Source: Pseudomonadota bacterium
Lineage (GTDB): Bacteria > Pseudomonadota > Alphaproteobacteria > Rhizobiales > Xanthobacteraceae
NCBI GenBank assembly: GCA_023435725.1
Contig: JAEYRD010000160.1
Span: forward strand, 50,731 to 114,730
Length of the DNA stretch: 64,000 nucleotides
Direction of reading: 5' to 3'
Under the pieces are notes generated by a model. It had not been told where the DNA came from and searched no databases. It saw only the letters and a list, made by a program, of their open reading frames with translations. A program made the translations under genes and the position numbers. Shown piece after piece: positions 43,314 through 51,669 of this stretch (its first letter is position 1; every line of letters begins with the position of its first letter).

Positions 43314-44195
43314 TTACACGCTGCCGCCGGCAATGTCGCGCCGGTTGAAGAAGCGCACGTCGATATTGCGGCCCTCCGCCGGCGGCGACGCCAGGCGCGA
43401 CCGGAAGAAGGCACGCTCGCCGGGCTGCAGCACGGTCTGCTCCAGCACGGTATTCCAGGCGTAGATCTCGGTGCCCTGCGCGTCGCGCACCGCAAAGCGC
43501 AGGCGCGGGATATCGAGCGGCTTCTTGCCCTGGCCCACGATCACACCCTCGATCACCAGCACCTGCTTACCGTCCACGGTCTCGCTGGAGAGCTTGACGT
43601 CCTTGAAGGCGAGCCCGCGCAGATTAACTTCAAATCCGACCGCCTTGTAGAAGGCGGCCGTCTGCGGCAGCAGCCGCACCATGTCGCCGCGCCAGATGAT
43701 CAGGGCCAACACGAGCGCGCCCATGGCGGCGCAGGCAGTCGGCAGGCCGAAATAGGATTTTCGCGGAGCCGTGGTGGCGGCCGGGCGGCTCACACGTGCG
43801 CCGCGGCGGTGGAACAGGCCGCGGAACCAGGACTGATGCTGTGCACCGGCGTCGTCGTCTTCAGCGGGCCGGGCCGCCGCGGCCGACCATTCGTCCGCGA
43901 TCCGGCTGGCTTCCTCGTCCGGCCAATCGCTGGCGATCGAGGGGCTGTCGACCACGGGCGCGTCGGCGGCGGCGTCGTCCTTGGCATAGGAGTTCCACTG
44001 TTCAGTGAGGTCCGACTGGTCCTCGGCCTGGCTGGCCGCAGCCATGGCCGGAACGGACGCCTCCTCGATGGCATCCTCGGCATAGGCGACCCAGGTCTCC
44101 TTGCAGCGGGAGCAGCGGACCGTCCGCCCGTTCGCCCCCAGGCTCGCAAGCTTGATGGCGTAGGATGTCGTACAATGGGGACAGACGATATGCAT
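43314..44195 (-). CDS. MJ0042-type zinc-ribbon membrane protein
   Basis: A 293-residue protein starting MHIVCPHCTTSYAI. Cysteines 5, 8, 28 and 31 form the MJ0042 zinc ribbon. An acidic, disordered linker of about 110 residues follows, then one membrane helix (YFGLPTACAAMGALVLALII) and a C-terminal periplasmic beta domain of about 90 residues (FEVNLRGLAFKDVKLSSETV ... ERAFFRSRLASPP). Such proteins stand beside ftsEX in many Rhizobiales. The function is unknown. A second in-frame ATG at 44213 arises from an 18-base tandem duplication just upstream, so the start may be six codons earlier. Confidence 0.88.
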   Translation of the reverse strand: MHIVCPHCTTSYAIKLASLGANGRTVRCSRCKETWVAYAEDAIEEASVPAMAAASQAEDQSDLTEQWNSYAKDDAAADAPVVDSPSIASDWPDEEASRIADEWSAAAARPAEDDDAGAQHQSWFRGLFHRRGARVSRPAATTAPRKSYFGLPTACAAMGALVLALIIWRGDMVRLLPQTAAFYKAVGFEVNLRGLAFKDVKLSSETVDGKQVLVIEGVIVGQGKKPLDIPRLRFAVRDAQGTEIYAWNTVLEQTVLQPGERAFFRSRLASPPAEGRNIDVRFFNRRDIAGGSV

Positions 44196-44231
44196 GGACG
44201 AGCCTTGATGCATGGACGAGTCTTGACGAGG
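44196..44231. repeat. 18-base tandem near-duplication at the zinc-ribbon gene start
   Basis: Two units read on the plus strand as GCATGGACGAGCCTTGAT and GCATGGACGAGTCTTGAC, side by side (the first begins at 44192). Each carries a start codon for the leftward gene in the same frame. Confidence 0.75.
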
Positions 44232-44374
44232 CTCCGGTCGTGGAGAACCGGGCACCCTGGATGCTACAGGGTGACCGTTAACGAACCGGAAACCATAACG
44301 GCCGCACAACCCCTTGATCGCGCGTGGTGGAGCGCCGCGGCGCGGCTATCGCCCCCTCTCGAACGGAGCTGAGC

Positions 44375-45034
44375 TTGGTTCGGTTCGAAAATGTCGGATT
44401 GCGTTACGGCCTGGGGCCGGAGATCCTGCGCGACCTCAGCTTCCAGATTCCGGCCCATTCCTTTCAGTTCCTCACCGGCCCGTCCGGCGCCGGCAAGACC
44501 TCGCTCTTGCGACTGCTGTTCCTGTCGCACCGGCCGACGCGCGGCCTGGTCAATCTGTTCGGCCACGATGTTTCGCAGCTCAGCAAGGACGAGATCGCGG
44601 ACTTGCGCAAGCGCATCGGCATCGTGCTCCAGGATTTCCGCCTGCTCGACCACATGACGACGTATGAGAATGTCGCGCTGCCGTTCCGCGTGATGGGCCG
44701 CAGCGAGTCGAGCTACCGCAAGGAGGTGATCGACCTGTTGCGCTGGGTGGGCCTCGGCGAGCGGATGGATGCGCTGCCGCCGATCCTGTCCGGTGGCGAG
44801 AAGCAGCGTGCGGCGATCGCGCGCGCGGTGATCTCGCGGCCGCAGCTCCTGCTCGCGGACGAGCCGACCGGCAGCGTCGATCCGACGCTCGGCCGCCGCC
44901 TGCTGCGGCTCTTCATCGAGCTCAACAAATCCGGCACTGCTGTGATCATTGCGACCCACGACATCGGCCTGATGGATCAGTATGAGGCGCGGCGGCTGGT
45001 GCTGCATCAGGGGCGGTTGCACGTCTATGAGTAG
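44375..45034 (+). CDS. ftsE: Cell division ATP-binding protein FtsE
   Basis: A 219-residue ABC ATPase read from a TTG at 44375 with GGAG six bases before it; a GTG at 44324 would add 17 residues. Walker A is GPSGAGKT at 35-42, the signature LSGGEKQR near 140 and Walker B LLLADEPTGSVDP near 160. The Q-loop reads VLQDFRLLDHMTTYENV, very close to E. coli FtsE. FtsEX couples ATP use to peptidoglycan hydrolase activation at the septum. Its end overlaps the ftsX start by 8 bases. Confidence 0.96.
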   Translation: MVRFENVGLRYGLGPEILRDLSFQIPAHSFQFLTGPSGAGKTSLLRLLFLSHRPTRGLVNLFGHDVSQLSKDEIADLRKRIGIVLQDFRLLDHMTTYENVALPFRVMGRSESSYRKEVIDLLRWVGLGERMDALPPILSGGEKQRAAIARAVISRPQLLLADEPTGSVDPTLGRRLLRLFIELNKSGTAVIIATHDIGLMDQYEARRLVLHQGRLHVYE

Positions 45035-45995
45035 GACCGACGAACGCGGCGTGCTGGTCGACCTCGGACAGGAGCGTCCGCAGCTTCCGGCCAAGGCACG
45101 CAATATGTCGCCAATCGTGCCGCGCGCCTCGATCCACGGCCGCGCGCTGGTCGCCGTCGTCGCCATCATGACCTTCCTTGCTTCGATGACGACGGGCACC
45201 GTGCTGCTGGTCAGCGCTTCCGCTGCCGAATGGCAGTCGGATGTCGCGAGCGAAATCACCATCCAGGTCCGGCCGCAGTCCGGCCGCGATCTCGATCGCG
45301 ATACCACGGCAGTGACGGAGGCGATGCGCGCGCAGGCGGGCATCGTCGAGGTCAAGCCGTTCACCAAGGAAGAGAGCGGCAAGCTGCTCGAGCCCTGGCT
45401 CGGCACGGGCCTCTCGATGGACGACCTGCCGGTGCCGCGCATGATCATCGCGCGCGTGCAGCCGGGCACGCCGCTCGATCTCGGCGCGTTGCGCGCGCGT
45501 GTGATGCAGGTGGCCCCGAGCGCGAGCGTCGACGATCACCGCGCCTGGATCGAGCGCATGCGTTCGATGACCAATGCCACCGTGCTCGCCGGCCTCGGCA
45601 TCCTCGCGCTCGTCATCATCGCCACCATCATTTCGGTCTCGTTCGCAACCCGCGGCGCCATGGCGGCGAACCGCCCGATCGTCGAGGTCCTGCATTTCGT
45701 CGGCGCCGGCGACCGCTACATCGCCAACCGCTTCCTGCGCCACTTCCTCAGGCTGGGCTTGGAGGGCGGGGTGATCGGCGGCGGTGTCGCCATGCTGGTG
45801 TTCGGTTTCTCCGAGTCGATCGCCGGCTGGTTCTCGGGTACCCCCGTCGGCGATCAGTTCGCAGCCCTGCTCGGTACCTTCTCGCTGCGGCCGTCCGGCT
45901 ACATCGTGCTCGCGGTGCAGGCGGTGCTGATCGGCGCGATCACCGCCGTAGCGTCGCGCCAGACGCTGTTTGCGACCTTGAACGACGTTGATTAG
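45027..45995 (+). CDS. ftsX: Cell division permease-like protein FtsX
   Basis: A 322-residue membrane protein with four helices. The first is ALVAVVAIMTFLASMTTGTV, then a periplasmic loop of about 110 residues (ASEITIQVRPQSGRDLDRDT to ASVDDHRAWIERM), two helices in the FtsX/MacB core (TVLAGLGILALVIIATIIS) and the end. The motif ISVSFATRGAMAANRPIVEV before the third helix is typical of alphaproteobacterial FtsX. The ATG at 45027 overlaps the ftsE stop. It forms the FtsEX complex and transmits the ATPase cycle to an outer amidase or its activator. Confidence 0.94.
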   Translation: MSRTDERGVLVDLGQERPQLPAKARNMSPIVPRASIHGRALVAVVAIMTFLASMTTGTVLLVSASAAEWQSDVASEITIQVRPQSGRDLDRDTTAVTEAMRAQAGIVEVKPFTKEESGKLLEPWLGTGLSMDDLPVPRMIIARVQPGTPLDLGALRARVMQVAPSASVDDHRAWIERMRSMTNATVLAGLGILALVIIATIISVSFATRGAMAANRPIVEVLHFVGAGDRYIANRFLRHFLRLGLEGGVIGGGVAMLVFGFSESIAGWFSGTPVGDQFAALLGTFSLRPSGYIVLAVQAVLIGAITAVASRQTLFATLNDVD

Positions 45996-46067
45996 GTCCG
46001 ATAAACCGGACTCCACTTCGCCTCAAAACGTCTTAAAATCATCCGGGGAAGGGATCACCGACATCAT

Positions 46068-46772
46068 ATGAGCTCGCCGACCGACGATCGATCGCCGAAC
46101 TTGCCGCGCGGATGGCTGCGCGCGGCCGTGGTATCGACGATCGCGTTGGTCTTCGTCGGTGCTGCGGCGGGTTTCGTTGCGTTCCTGTCCCAATTGCGCG
46201 GCGCCGAGATCGCGCCGGACCGCAAGGCGGACGGCATCGTGGTGCTGACCGGCGGCTCCTCGCGCGTGTCCGACGCCATGGAGCTGCTGGCGGCCGGCTA
46301 CGGCAAGCGGCTCCTGATCTCCGGCGTGCATCCGACCTCGACGGCGCACGACATCTCCCGGACGTTGCCGGAGAACCAGTCCTTCATGAGATGTTGTGTC
46401 GACCTCGACCGCACCGCGCTCACGACCCGCGGCAATGCGGCGGAGACGCGCCGCTGGGCGCAGGAGCGCCAATTCAAATCGCTGATCGTGGTCACCTCGA
46501 ACTATCATATGCCGCGCGCGCTGGTGGAATTCTCGCATGCGATGCCGGAGACGATGCTGATTCCGTTCGTGGTGGTCGGCGACAAATGGCGCGAGGAGCC
46601 GTGGTGGACATCGGGGTCCACCTTGCGGCTCCTGCTCTCGGAATATGTCAAGTACATCGCGGCAGTGCTCAGGGTGCGGCTGGAGGATTTCGGGATTGAC
46701 CTTTCGCCCGAAGTGTCGGAGCAGCCTGCGGGTATGCAACCGAAGCGGCCCGCCACCGCACAGGCCAATTGA
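46068..46772 (+). CDS. YdcF-family (DUF218) protein
   Basis: A 234-residue protein with one N-terminal membrane helix (GWLRAAVVSTIALVFVGAAA) and a periplasmic DUF218 domain. The core shows KADGIVVLTGGSSRVSDAM, LLAAGYGKRLLISGVH, TRGNAAETRRWAQERQ and VVTSNYHMPRALVEF, the standard set of YdcF/SanA/ElyC proteins. Some relatives act in envelope and peptidoglycan homeostasis. It lies 72 bases after ftsX, and the acyltransferase gene follows by 22 bases, so all are probably one transcript. Confidence 0.9.
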   Translation: MSSPTDDRSPNLPRGWLRAAVVSTIALVFVGAAAGFVAFLSQLRGAEIAPDRKADGIVVLTGGSSRVSDAMELLAAGYGKRLLISGVHPTSTAHDISRTLPENQSFMRCCVDLDRTALTTRGNAAETRRWAQERQFKSLIVVTSNYHMPRALVEFSHAMPETMLIPFVVVGDKWREEPWWTSGSTLRLLLSEYVKYIAAVLRVRLEDFGIDLSPEVSEQPAGMQPKRPATAQAN

Positions 46773-46794
46773 TCGGCAATTGATCGGATCGTCG

Positions 46795-47568
46795 ATGTTC
46801 CTGATTTTTCTGCGCTCGCTCGTGTTCAACGTGCTGTTCTACACCGTGCTGGTGTGTCTCGCGATCGTGGCGCTGCCGACCTTCGCGTTGCCGCCGCGCG
46901 CCATGCTGACGGTCGCGCAATGGTGGGCGAAGGCCACGCTGTTCCTGATGCGCGTGGTCTGCAACATCAAGGTGGAATTTCGCGGCGTCGAGAAGATCCC
47001 GCAGGGACCGCTGCTGATCGTGGCGAAGCACCAGTCGTTCTGGGAGACCTTTGTGCTGCCGGGGTTCTTCGATCGCCCGATCTTCATCCTCAAGCGTCAG
47101 CTCATGCAAATCCCGGTCTTCGGTCAATTCCTGGTCAAGACCGGGATGATCGCGATCGACCGCAATGCCGGCGTGAAGGCGCTGCTGGACATGACGCGGC
47201 GCGCGCGCGAGGCGGTGCGCAGCGGCCGCCAGCTCGTCATCTTTCCGGAAGGAACGCGCCGTGCGCCGGGCGCGCCGCCCGACTACAAGACCGGCTTTGC
47301 TCAAATCTATTCGTCCTGCGGTGTGCAGTGCCTGCCGATCGCACTCAATTCCGGCCTGTTCTGGCCGCGCCGCACCTTCATGCGCTATCCGGGCACGCTC
47401 GTAGTGGAATTCCTCGATCCGTTGCCGCCGGGCCTGCCCAAGGACGAGTTTCTCTCCCGTGTGCAAGCCGCCGTCGAAGACGCGACCACTCGCATCGTCG
47501 AAGCGGGCCGGAAGGAGCAGGAGCAGTTGATTGGCTCCGCGCCTAGCTACGCGCCGTCGGAAAGCTAA
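46795..47568 (+). CDS. plsC: 1-acyl-sn-glycerol-3-phosphate acyltransferase (PlsC type)
   Basis: A 257-residue inner-membrane acyltransferase with an N-terminal helix (FLRSLVFNVLFYTVLVCL). The catalytic box reads KHQSFWETF, with His near 79. The acidic residue four positions on is Glu rather than the usual Asp, as I recall for related alphaproteobacterial members. The other motifs are LKRQLMQIPVFGQFL, IAIDRN and the phosphate-binding FPEGTRRAPG near 150. It adds the second acyl chain to make phosphatidic acid. Its stop overlaps the stop of the convergent chaC-type gene by 4 bases. Confidence 0.92.
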   Translation: MFLIFLRSLVFNVLFYTVLVCLAIVALPTFALPPRAMLTVAQWWAKATLFLMRVVCNIKVEFRGVEKIPQGPLLIVAKHQSFWETFVLPGFFDRPIFILKRQLMQIPVFGQFLVKTGMIAIDRNAGVKALLDMTRRAREAVRSGRQLVIFPEGTRRAPGAPPDYKTGFAQIYSSCGVQCLPIALNSGLFWPRRTFMRYPGTLVVEFLDPLPPGLPKDEFLSRVQAAVEDATTRIVEAGRKEQEQLIGSAPSYAPSES

Positions 47569-48176
47569 CGGTTCTCTCGATCTTCTGCCGGGGCCGGCGC
47601 GTGCAGGGAGTGCGCATCGCCATGCAGCATCATCGCGAGCTGATGCAGCTGCGCATCGCGAAAGCCTTCCGCCTCGATCGCCTTCACGGTCGCCGTCACG
47701 TAATCGCGGTTGGGGCCGGACTGGCCGTGGCCCTGGATGACGTGGCGGTGCTGATCAGTGAGCGAAAGCCGGCCGGCATATTGCGCATGGCCGCGGTCGA
47801 CGACATAGGCGAGCGCGGAGACGCGCTGCCGCGCGTCGTTCTCCAACCACACCGAGCGCATCACCTCGCGATAGACCGACGTCACCTGCTCGCGCTCCCG
47901 CAAATAGGCCACGACGTCGGCGCGGCTCTTCTCGGCGACGCGGAAGGCGATGCCGCGGCATGCGCCGCCGCGGTCGAGCCCGAGCACAAGGCCCGGCTTT
48001 TCCGGGGTGCCGCGATGCACGAAGGAATAGACGCAGAGCGCGCGATGTTCGCCGACCAGCCGCGCCGGGACGCGTTCCCTAAATTCGAAGCCCGGCCGCC
48101 ACATCAGCGAGCCGTAGCCGAACACCCAGAGGTCGCCCTTGGCAGTGGTGACGGAGGGGAGGTTGATTTCCGACAT
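47565..48176 (-). CDS. Gamma-glutamylcyclotransferase, ChaC family
   Basis: A 203-residue enzyme when started at MSEINLPSV (48176). The substrate loop is VFGYGSLMWRPGFEF near residue 20. The catalytic glutamate is expected in VAYLREREQVTSVYREV near 108, and AYVVDRGHAQYAG is also conserved. The family breaks glutathione to 5-oxoproline and Cys-Gly in the cytosol. The N-terminal extension of the frame up to 48275 has no family support. It is transcribed toward plsC and away from the DUF2125 gene. Confidence 0.92.
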   Translation of the reverse strand: MSEINLPSVTTAKGDLWVFGYGSLMWRPGFEFRERVPARLVGEHRALCVYSFVHRGTPEKPGLVLGLDRGGACRGIAFRVAEKSRADVVAYLREREQVTSVYREVMRSVWLENDARQRVSALAYVVDRGHAQYAGRLSLTDQHRHVIQGHGQSGPNRDYVTATVKAIEAEGFRDAQLHQLAMMLHGDAHSLHAPAPAEDRENR

Positions 48177-48286
48177 GTCGGGCACGGCTACCAGAACCGT
48201 GCGCCCAAGCGAAGCGAATTCTCCGCCTTTCGTCGCAGGCCGGCCTCGCTTACATTTGCCAAAATCTGGGATCAAAGGGTCGCCGC

Positions 48287-49471
48287 ATGTCCGATATGAC
48301 CGTTACTACAGGCCGGCGCTCCCGTTGGGGCCTTTTCATTGCGCCCATTCTCCTCCTGATCCTCGCAGCTGCGTGGAGCGGCTTCTGGTTCTATGCCGCT
48401 TCGCAGGCCGAAGTCGCCGCCGACGCCTGGCGCGCGCAAGAGGCCAAATCCGGCCGCATCTATGATTGCGCCAAGCGCTCGATCGCCGGCTTCCCGTTCC
48501 GCTTCGAGGTTCAGTGTTCCGGCGCCAGCGTCGCCCTGGTGTCGCAGAACGCGAGCAAGACGCCGTTCACGGCCAAGCTGGACAACATCCTGGTCGTCGC
48601 CCAGGTCTACGATCCCAAGCTCGTCATCGCCGAATTTTCCGCGCCCGCGACGCTGATCGACGGCGTCACGCAAAACACCTTCGTGGTGAACTGGAGCAAG
48701 GGCCGCAGCAGCGTCGTCGGCCTGCCGGCCGTGCCGGAACGCGCCTCCATCGTGTTCGACGATCCCGTCATCAACCGTCTCGACGGCAGCGTGCAGGTGC
48801 CGCTGGCGCGCGCCAAGCAGGTCGAGCTGCACGGGCGCCTTGCGGATGGATCGCCGTCCGACCATCCCATCATCGAGACCGTGCTCCACGTCGCGCAAGG
48901 AAGCATCCAGGGCGTTCATCCGCTGCTGGCCGAGCCGTTCGAGGCGGACACGCGCGCGAAGATCACCGGCCTCTCCGACTTCACGCCAAAGCCCTGGCCG
49001 CAGCGCTTTCGCGAGCTCCAGGCCGCCGGCGGTCATATCGAGATCGTGCAGTCGCGGATCCAGCAGGGTGAGATGATCGCTGTCGCCGCCGGCACGCTCG
49101 GACTCTCGGCCAATGGCCGACTCGACGGCGAATTGCAGATGACCGTGACGGGTCTCGAGCGGGTGATCCCGGCGCTCGGCATCGAGAAGATGCTGGAGGA
49201 GGGCGTGCCGCAGGCGACGCTCGATCGCGTTGCGCCCGGCGTGAAATCGCAGGACCTCAACAATCTCTTTGGTGCGCTCGACCGCGCCGTTCCCGGCCTC
49301 GGCAAGGTCATCAAGCAGAATGCCAATGCCGGCGTTGCCGCCGGCATCAATTCGATCGGCACCGAGAGCACGCTCGAGGGCAAGAAGGCCCGCAGCTTCC
49401 CGCTGAAGTTCGCCGACGGCGCCGTGATGCTCGGCCCGATCAAGGTCGGCCAGATCCCGCCGCTGTTCTAA
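48287..49471 (+). CDS. DUF2125 domain protein
   Basis: A 394-residue protein with one N-terminal membrane anchor (WGLFIAPILLLILAAAWSGF), the rest periplasmic. The core starts with the family motif RIYDCAKRSIAGFPFRFEVQ near residue 60 and continues as a beta-rich region to the end (GPIKVGQIPPLF). DUF2125 proteins are found across Rhizobiales and have an AsmA-like feel in their repeats, though no function is established. It is divergent from chaC (110 bases) and convergent with the dehydrogenase gene. Confidence 0.88.
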   Translation: MSDMTVTTGRRSRWGLFIAPILLLILAAAWSGFWFYAASQAEVAADAWRAQEAKSGRIYDCAKRSIAGFPFRFEVQCSGASVALVSQNASKTPFTAKLDNILVVAQVYDPKLVIAEFSAPATLIDGVTQNTFVVNWSKGRSSVVGLPAVPERASIVFDDPVINRLDGSVQVPLARAKQVELHGRLADGSPSDHPIIETVLHVAQGSIQGVHPLLAEPFEADTRAKITGLSDFTPKPWPQRFRELQAAGGHIEIVQSRIQQGEMIAVAAGTLGLSANGRLDGELQMTVTGLERVIPALGIEKMLEEGVPQATLDRVAPGVKSQDLNNLFGALDRAVPGLGKVIKQNANAGVAAGINSIGTESTLEGKKARSFPLKFADGAVMLGPIKVGQIPPLF

Positions 49472-49497
49472 GTATGTGGGCGCACGCAACTGTCCCC

Positions 49498-49596
49498 GTC
49501 ATTCCGGGACGCGTGCGAAGCACGCAGGCCCGGAATCCATAACCACCGGCTGGGGTTATGGATTCCGGGCTCGCCCTTCGGGCGCCCCGGAATGAC
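49498..49596. repeat. Palindromic intergenic repeat, family B copy 3
   Basis: GTCATTCCGGGACGCG at 49498 faces GCGCCCCGGAATGAC ending at 49596; inner arms GGAATCCATAACC and GGTTATGGATTCC are exact complements. It lies between convergent genes. Confidence 0.88.
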
Positions 49597-49606
49597 GAGA
49601 GATTGC

Positions 49607-50542
49607 CTACGGCTTCTTCAGCGCCGCATGTGGCCGGCCGAAATCCGCTGCCGCCGAATCCTGGCCGATCTCGACGATGCCGCGGCGGATCGCGCGGGTG
49701 CGGGTGAAATGGTCGAACAGCGCTTCGCCGTCGCCGCGACGGATCGCGCGGGTGAGCTTTGCGAGATCCTCCGTGAAGGTGCCGAGCATCTCCAGCACCG
49801 CTTCCTTGTTGGCGAGGAACACGTCGCGCCACATCGTCGGGTCGGACGCGGCGATGCGGGTGAAGTCGCGGAAGCCACCGGCGGAGAACTTGATGACCTC
49901 GGATTCCGTCACCTGCGCCAGCTCGTCGGCGGTGCCGACGATGGTGTAGGCGATCAGATGCGGCAGGTGGCTTGTGATCGCGAGCACGAGATCATGATGA
50001 TCCGGCGTCATGACCTCGACCTTGGCGCCCATCGCCGCCCAGAAGGCACGCAGGCGATCGGTAGCAGCCGCATCGACGCCTTCCGGTGGCGTCAAAATGC
50101 ACCAGCGGTTGATGAAGAGTTCGGCGAAGCCGGAATCCGGGCCGGAATGCTCGGTGCCCGCGACCGGATGCGCCGGCACGAAATGGATGGTCTTCGGCAG
50201 ATGCGGCGCCATGTCCCTGACGATCGCGCCCTTGACCGAGCCGACGTCGGACACGATCGCACCCGGCTTCAGATGCGGTGCGATCTCCTGCGCCACCGGC
50301 CCGCAGGCGCCGACGGGAATGCAGAGGATGACGAGATCGGCGTCCTTCACGGCCTCCGCGTTGGTCGCCACGACCTGGTCGACGATGCCGAGCTCGATCA
50401 CCCGCGCGCGCGTCTTCTCCGAGCGTGCGGTGGTGACGATCTCGCCGGCCAGGCCCTGGAGCTTCGCAGCGCGAGCGATCGAACCGCCGATCAGGCCGAA
50501 GCCGATCAGCGCGACGCGCTGGAAGTGCGGATCAACGCTCAT
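49607..50542 (-). CDS. Prephenate/arogenate dehydrogenase
   Basis: A 311-residue enzyme of tyrosine synthesis. The NAD(P) site is VALIGFGLIGGSIARA near the N-terminus, and DVGSVKGAIVRDM with the FVPAHPVAGTEHSGP histidine loop near 125 gives the catalytic part. The helical dimerisation region contains FSAGGFRDFTRIAASDPTMW near 230. It oxidises and decarboxylates prephenate or arogenate; in this lineage cyclohexadienyl dehydrogenases often accept both. It is the last of a leftward trio, and its ATG overlaps the hisC stop by 4 bases (ATGA type). Confidence 0.94.
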   Translation of the reverse strand: MSVDPHFQRVALIGFGLIGGSIARAAKLQGLAGEIVTTARSEKTRARVIELGIVDQVVATNAEAVKDADLVILCIPVGACGPVAQEIAPHLKPGAIVSDVGSVKGAIVRDMAPHLPKTIHFVPAHPVAGTEHSGPDSGFAELFINRWCILTPPEGVDAAATDRLRAFWAAMGAKVEVMTPDHHDLVLAITSHLPHLIAYTIVGTADELAQVTESEVIKFSAGGFRDFTRIAASDPTMWRDVFLANKEAVLEMLGTFTEDLAKLTRAIRRGDGEALFDHFTRTRAIRRGIVEIGQDSAAADFGRPHAALKKP

Positions 50543-51636
50543 TTGCCGGCCATGAAGTCGCGCAAAGCCTCGACCACGAGGCGGTTGGCCTCCTCGGTGC
50601 CGATGGTCATGCGCAGCGAATGCGGCAGGCCGTAGTTCTTCAGCGCGCGCAGCACGAGGCCACGCTTGGTGAGGTAGGCATCGGCCTCGTCCGAGGTCTT
50701 GCCCTTCTCGGTCGGGAAGTGGATCAGGACGAAATTGGCGACGCTCGGCGTCACCTTCAGCCCGAGCTTGCCGATCTCCTCGGTCAGCCAGTTGCGCCAG
50801 GTCTCGGTGAACTGCTTCGACATCGCCTGGTGCGCAGTGTCCTCGATCGCGGCAACGGCGGCGTACATCGCCGGCGTCGACACGTTGAAGGGACCGCGGA
50901 TGCGGTTGACGGCGTCGACGATGTGCTCGGGCCCGAACATCCAGCCGACGCGCAGGGCGGCGAGGCCGTGGATCTTGGAGAAGGTGTGCGTTACCACGGT
51001 GTTCTCGGTGGTGGCGACGAGCTCAATCCCCATCTCGTAATCGTTGCGCGAGACGTAGTCGGAATAGGCGGCATCGAGCACCAGCAGCACGTGCGACGGC
51101 AGGCCGGCGCGCAAGCGCTTGACCTCGTCGAACGGCAGATAGGTGCCGGTCGGGTTGTTGGGGTTTGCAAGCCAGACCAGTTTGGTCCGCGGCGTCACCG
51201 CCTTGAGGATGGCGTCGACGTTGCAGGTGAGGTTGGTCTCCTGTGCGACGACATTCCTGGCGCCGACCGCCATGGTCGCGATCGGGTAGACCAGGAAGCC
51301 GTGTGTGGTCGAGATCGCCTCGTCGCCGTGGCTGAGATAGGTGTGGGCGAGCAGATTGAGGATCTCGTCCGAGCCGGCGCCGCAGATGATGCGGTTGGGA
51401 TCTAGCCCGAAGGAGCGGCCGATTGCTTCACGCAGCACGCGCGAAGTCCCTTCCGGATAATCTTCCAGATGCGTCGCCACGTTCTTGAAGGCCTCGATCG
51501 CCTTGGGCGAGGGCCCGAACGGCGTCTCGTTGGCCGAGAGCTTGAACACCTTGCGGCCCGGCTCCGGCACCGGGCTCTTGCCGGGCGTGTAGGGCGCAAT
51601 ATCGAGAATGCCGGGGTTCGGCACGGGGCGGGACAT
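50539..51636 (-). CDS. hisC: Histidinol-phosphate aminotransferase (HisC-type)
   Basis: A 365-residue fold-type I PLP aminotransferase. The ATG at 51636 has GGAG seven bases upstream; a TTG two codons before is in frame but adjoins that site. It has KLSANETPFGPSPKA near the N-terminus, GAGSDEILNLLAHTYL near 85, LANPNNPTGTYLP near 160, and the PLP lysine in HTFSKIHGLAALRVGW near 225. Its place between tyrosine-pathway dehydrogenase and chorismate mutase suggests that it also transaminates aromatic keto acids, as HisC-like enzymes do in related bacteria. Confidence 0.93.
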   Translation of the reverse strand: MSRPVPNPGILDIAPYTPGKSPVPEPGRKVFKLSANETPFGPSPKAIEAFKNVATHLEDYPEGTSRVLREAIGRSFGLDPNRIICGAGSDEILNLLAHTYLSHGDEAISTTHGFLVYPIATMAVGARNVVAQETNLTCNVDAILKAVTPRTKLVWLANPNNPTGTYLPFDEVKRLRAGLPSHVLLVLDAAYSDYVSRNDYEMGIELVATTENTVVTHTFSKIHGLAALRVGWMFGPEHIVDAVNRIRGPFNVSTPAMYAAVAAIEDTAHQAMSKQFTETWRNWLTEEIGKLGLKVTPSVANFVLIHFPTEKGKTSDEADAYLTKRGLVLRALKNYGLPHSLRMTIGTEEANRLVVEALRDFMAGK

Positions 51637-51669
51637 CTTCAACTCCGGAATGGCTGGGCGGCTCGTGAT

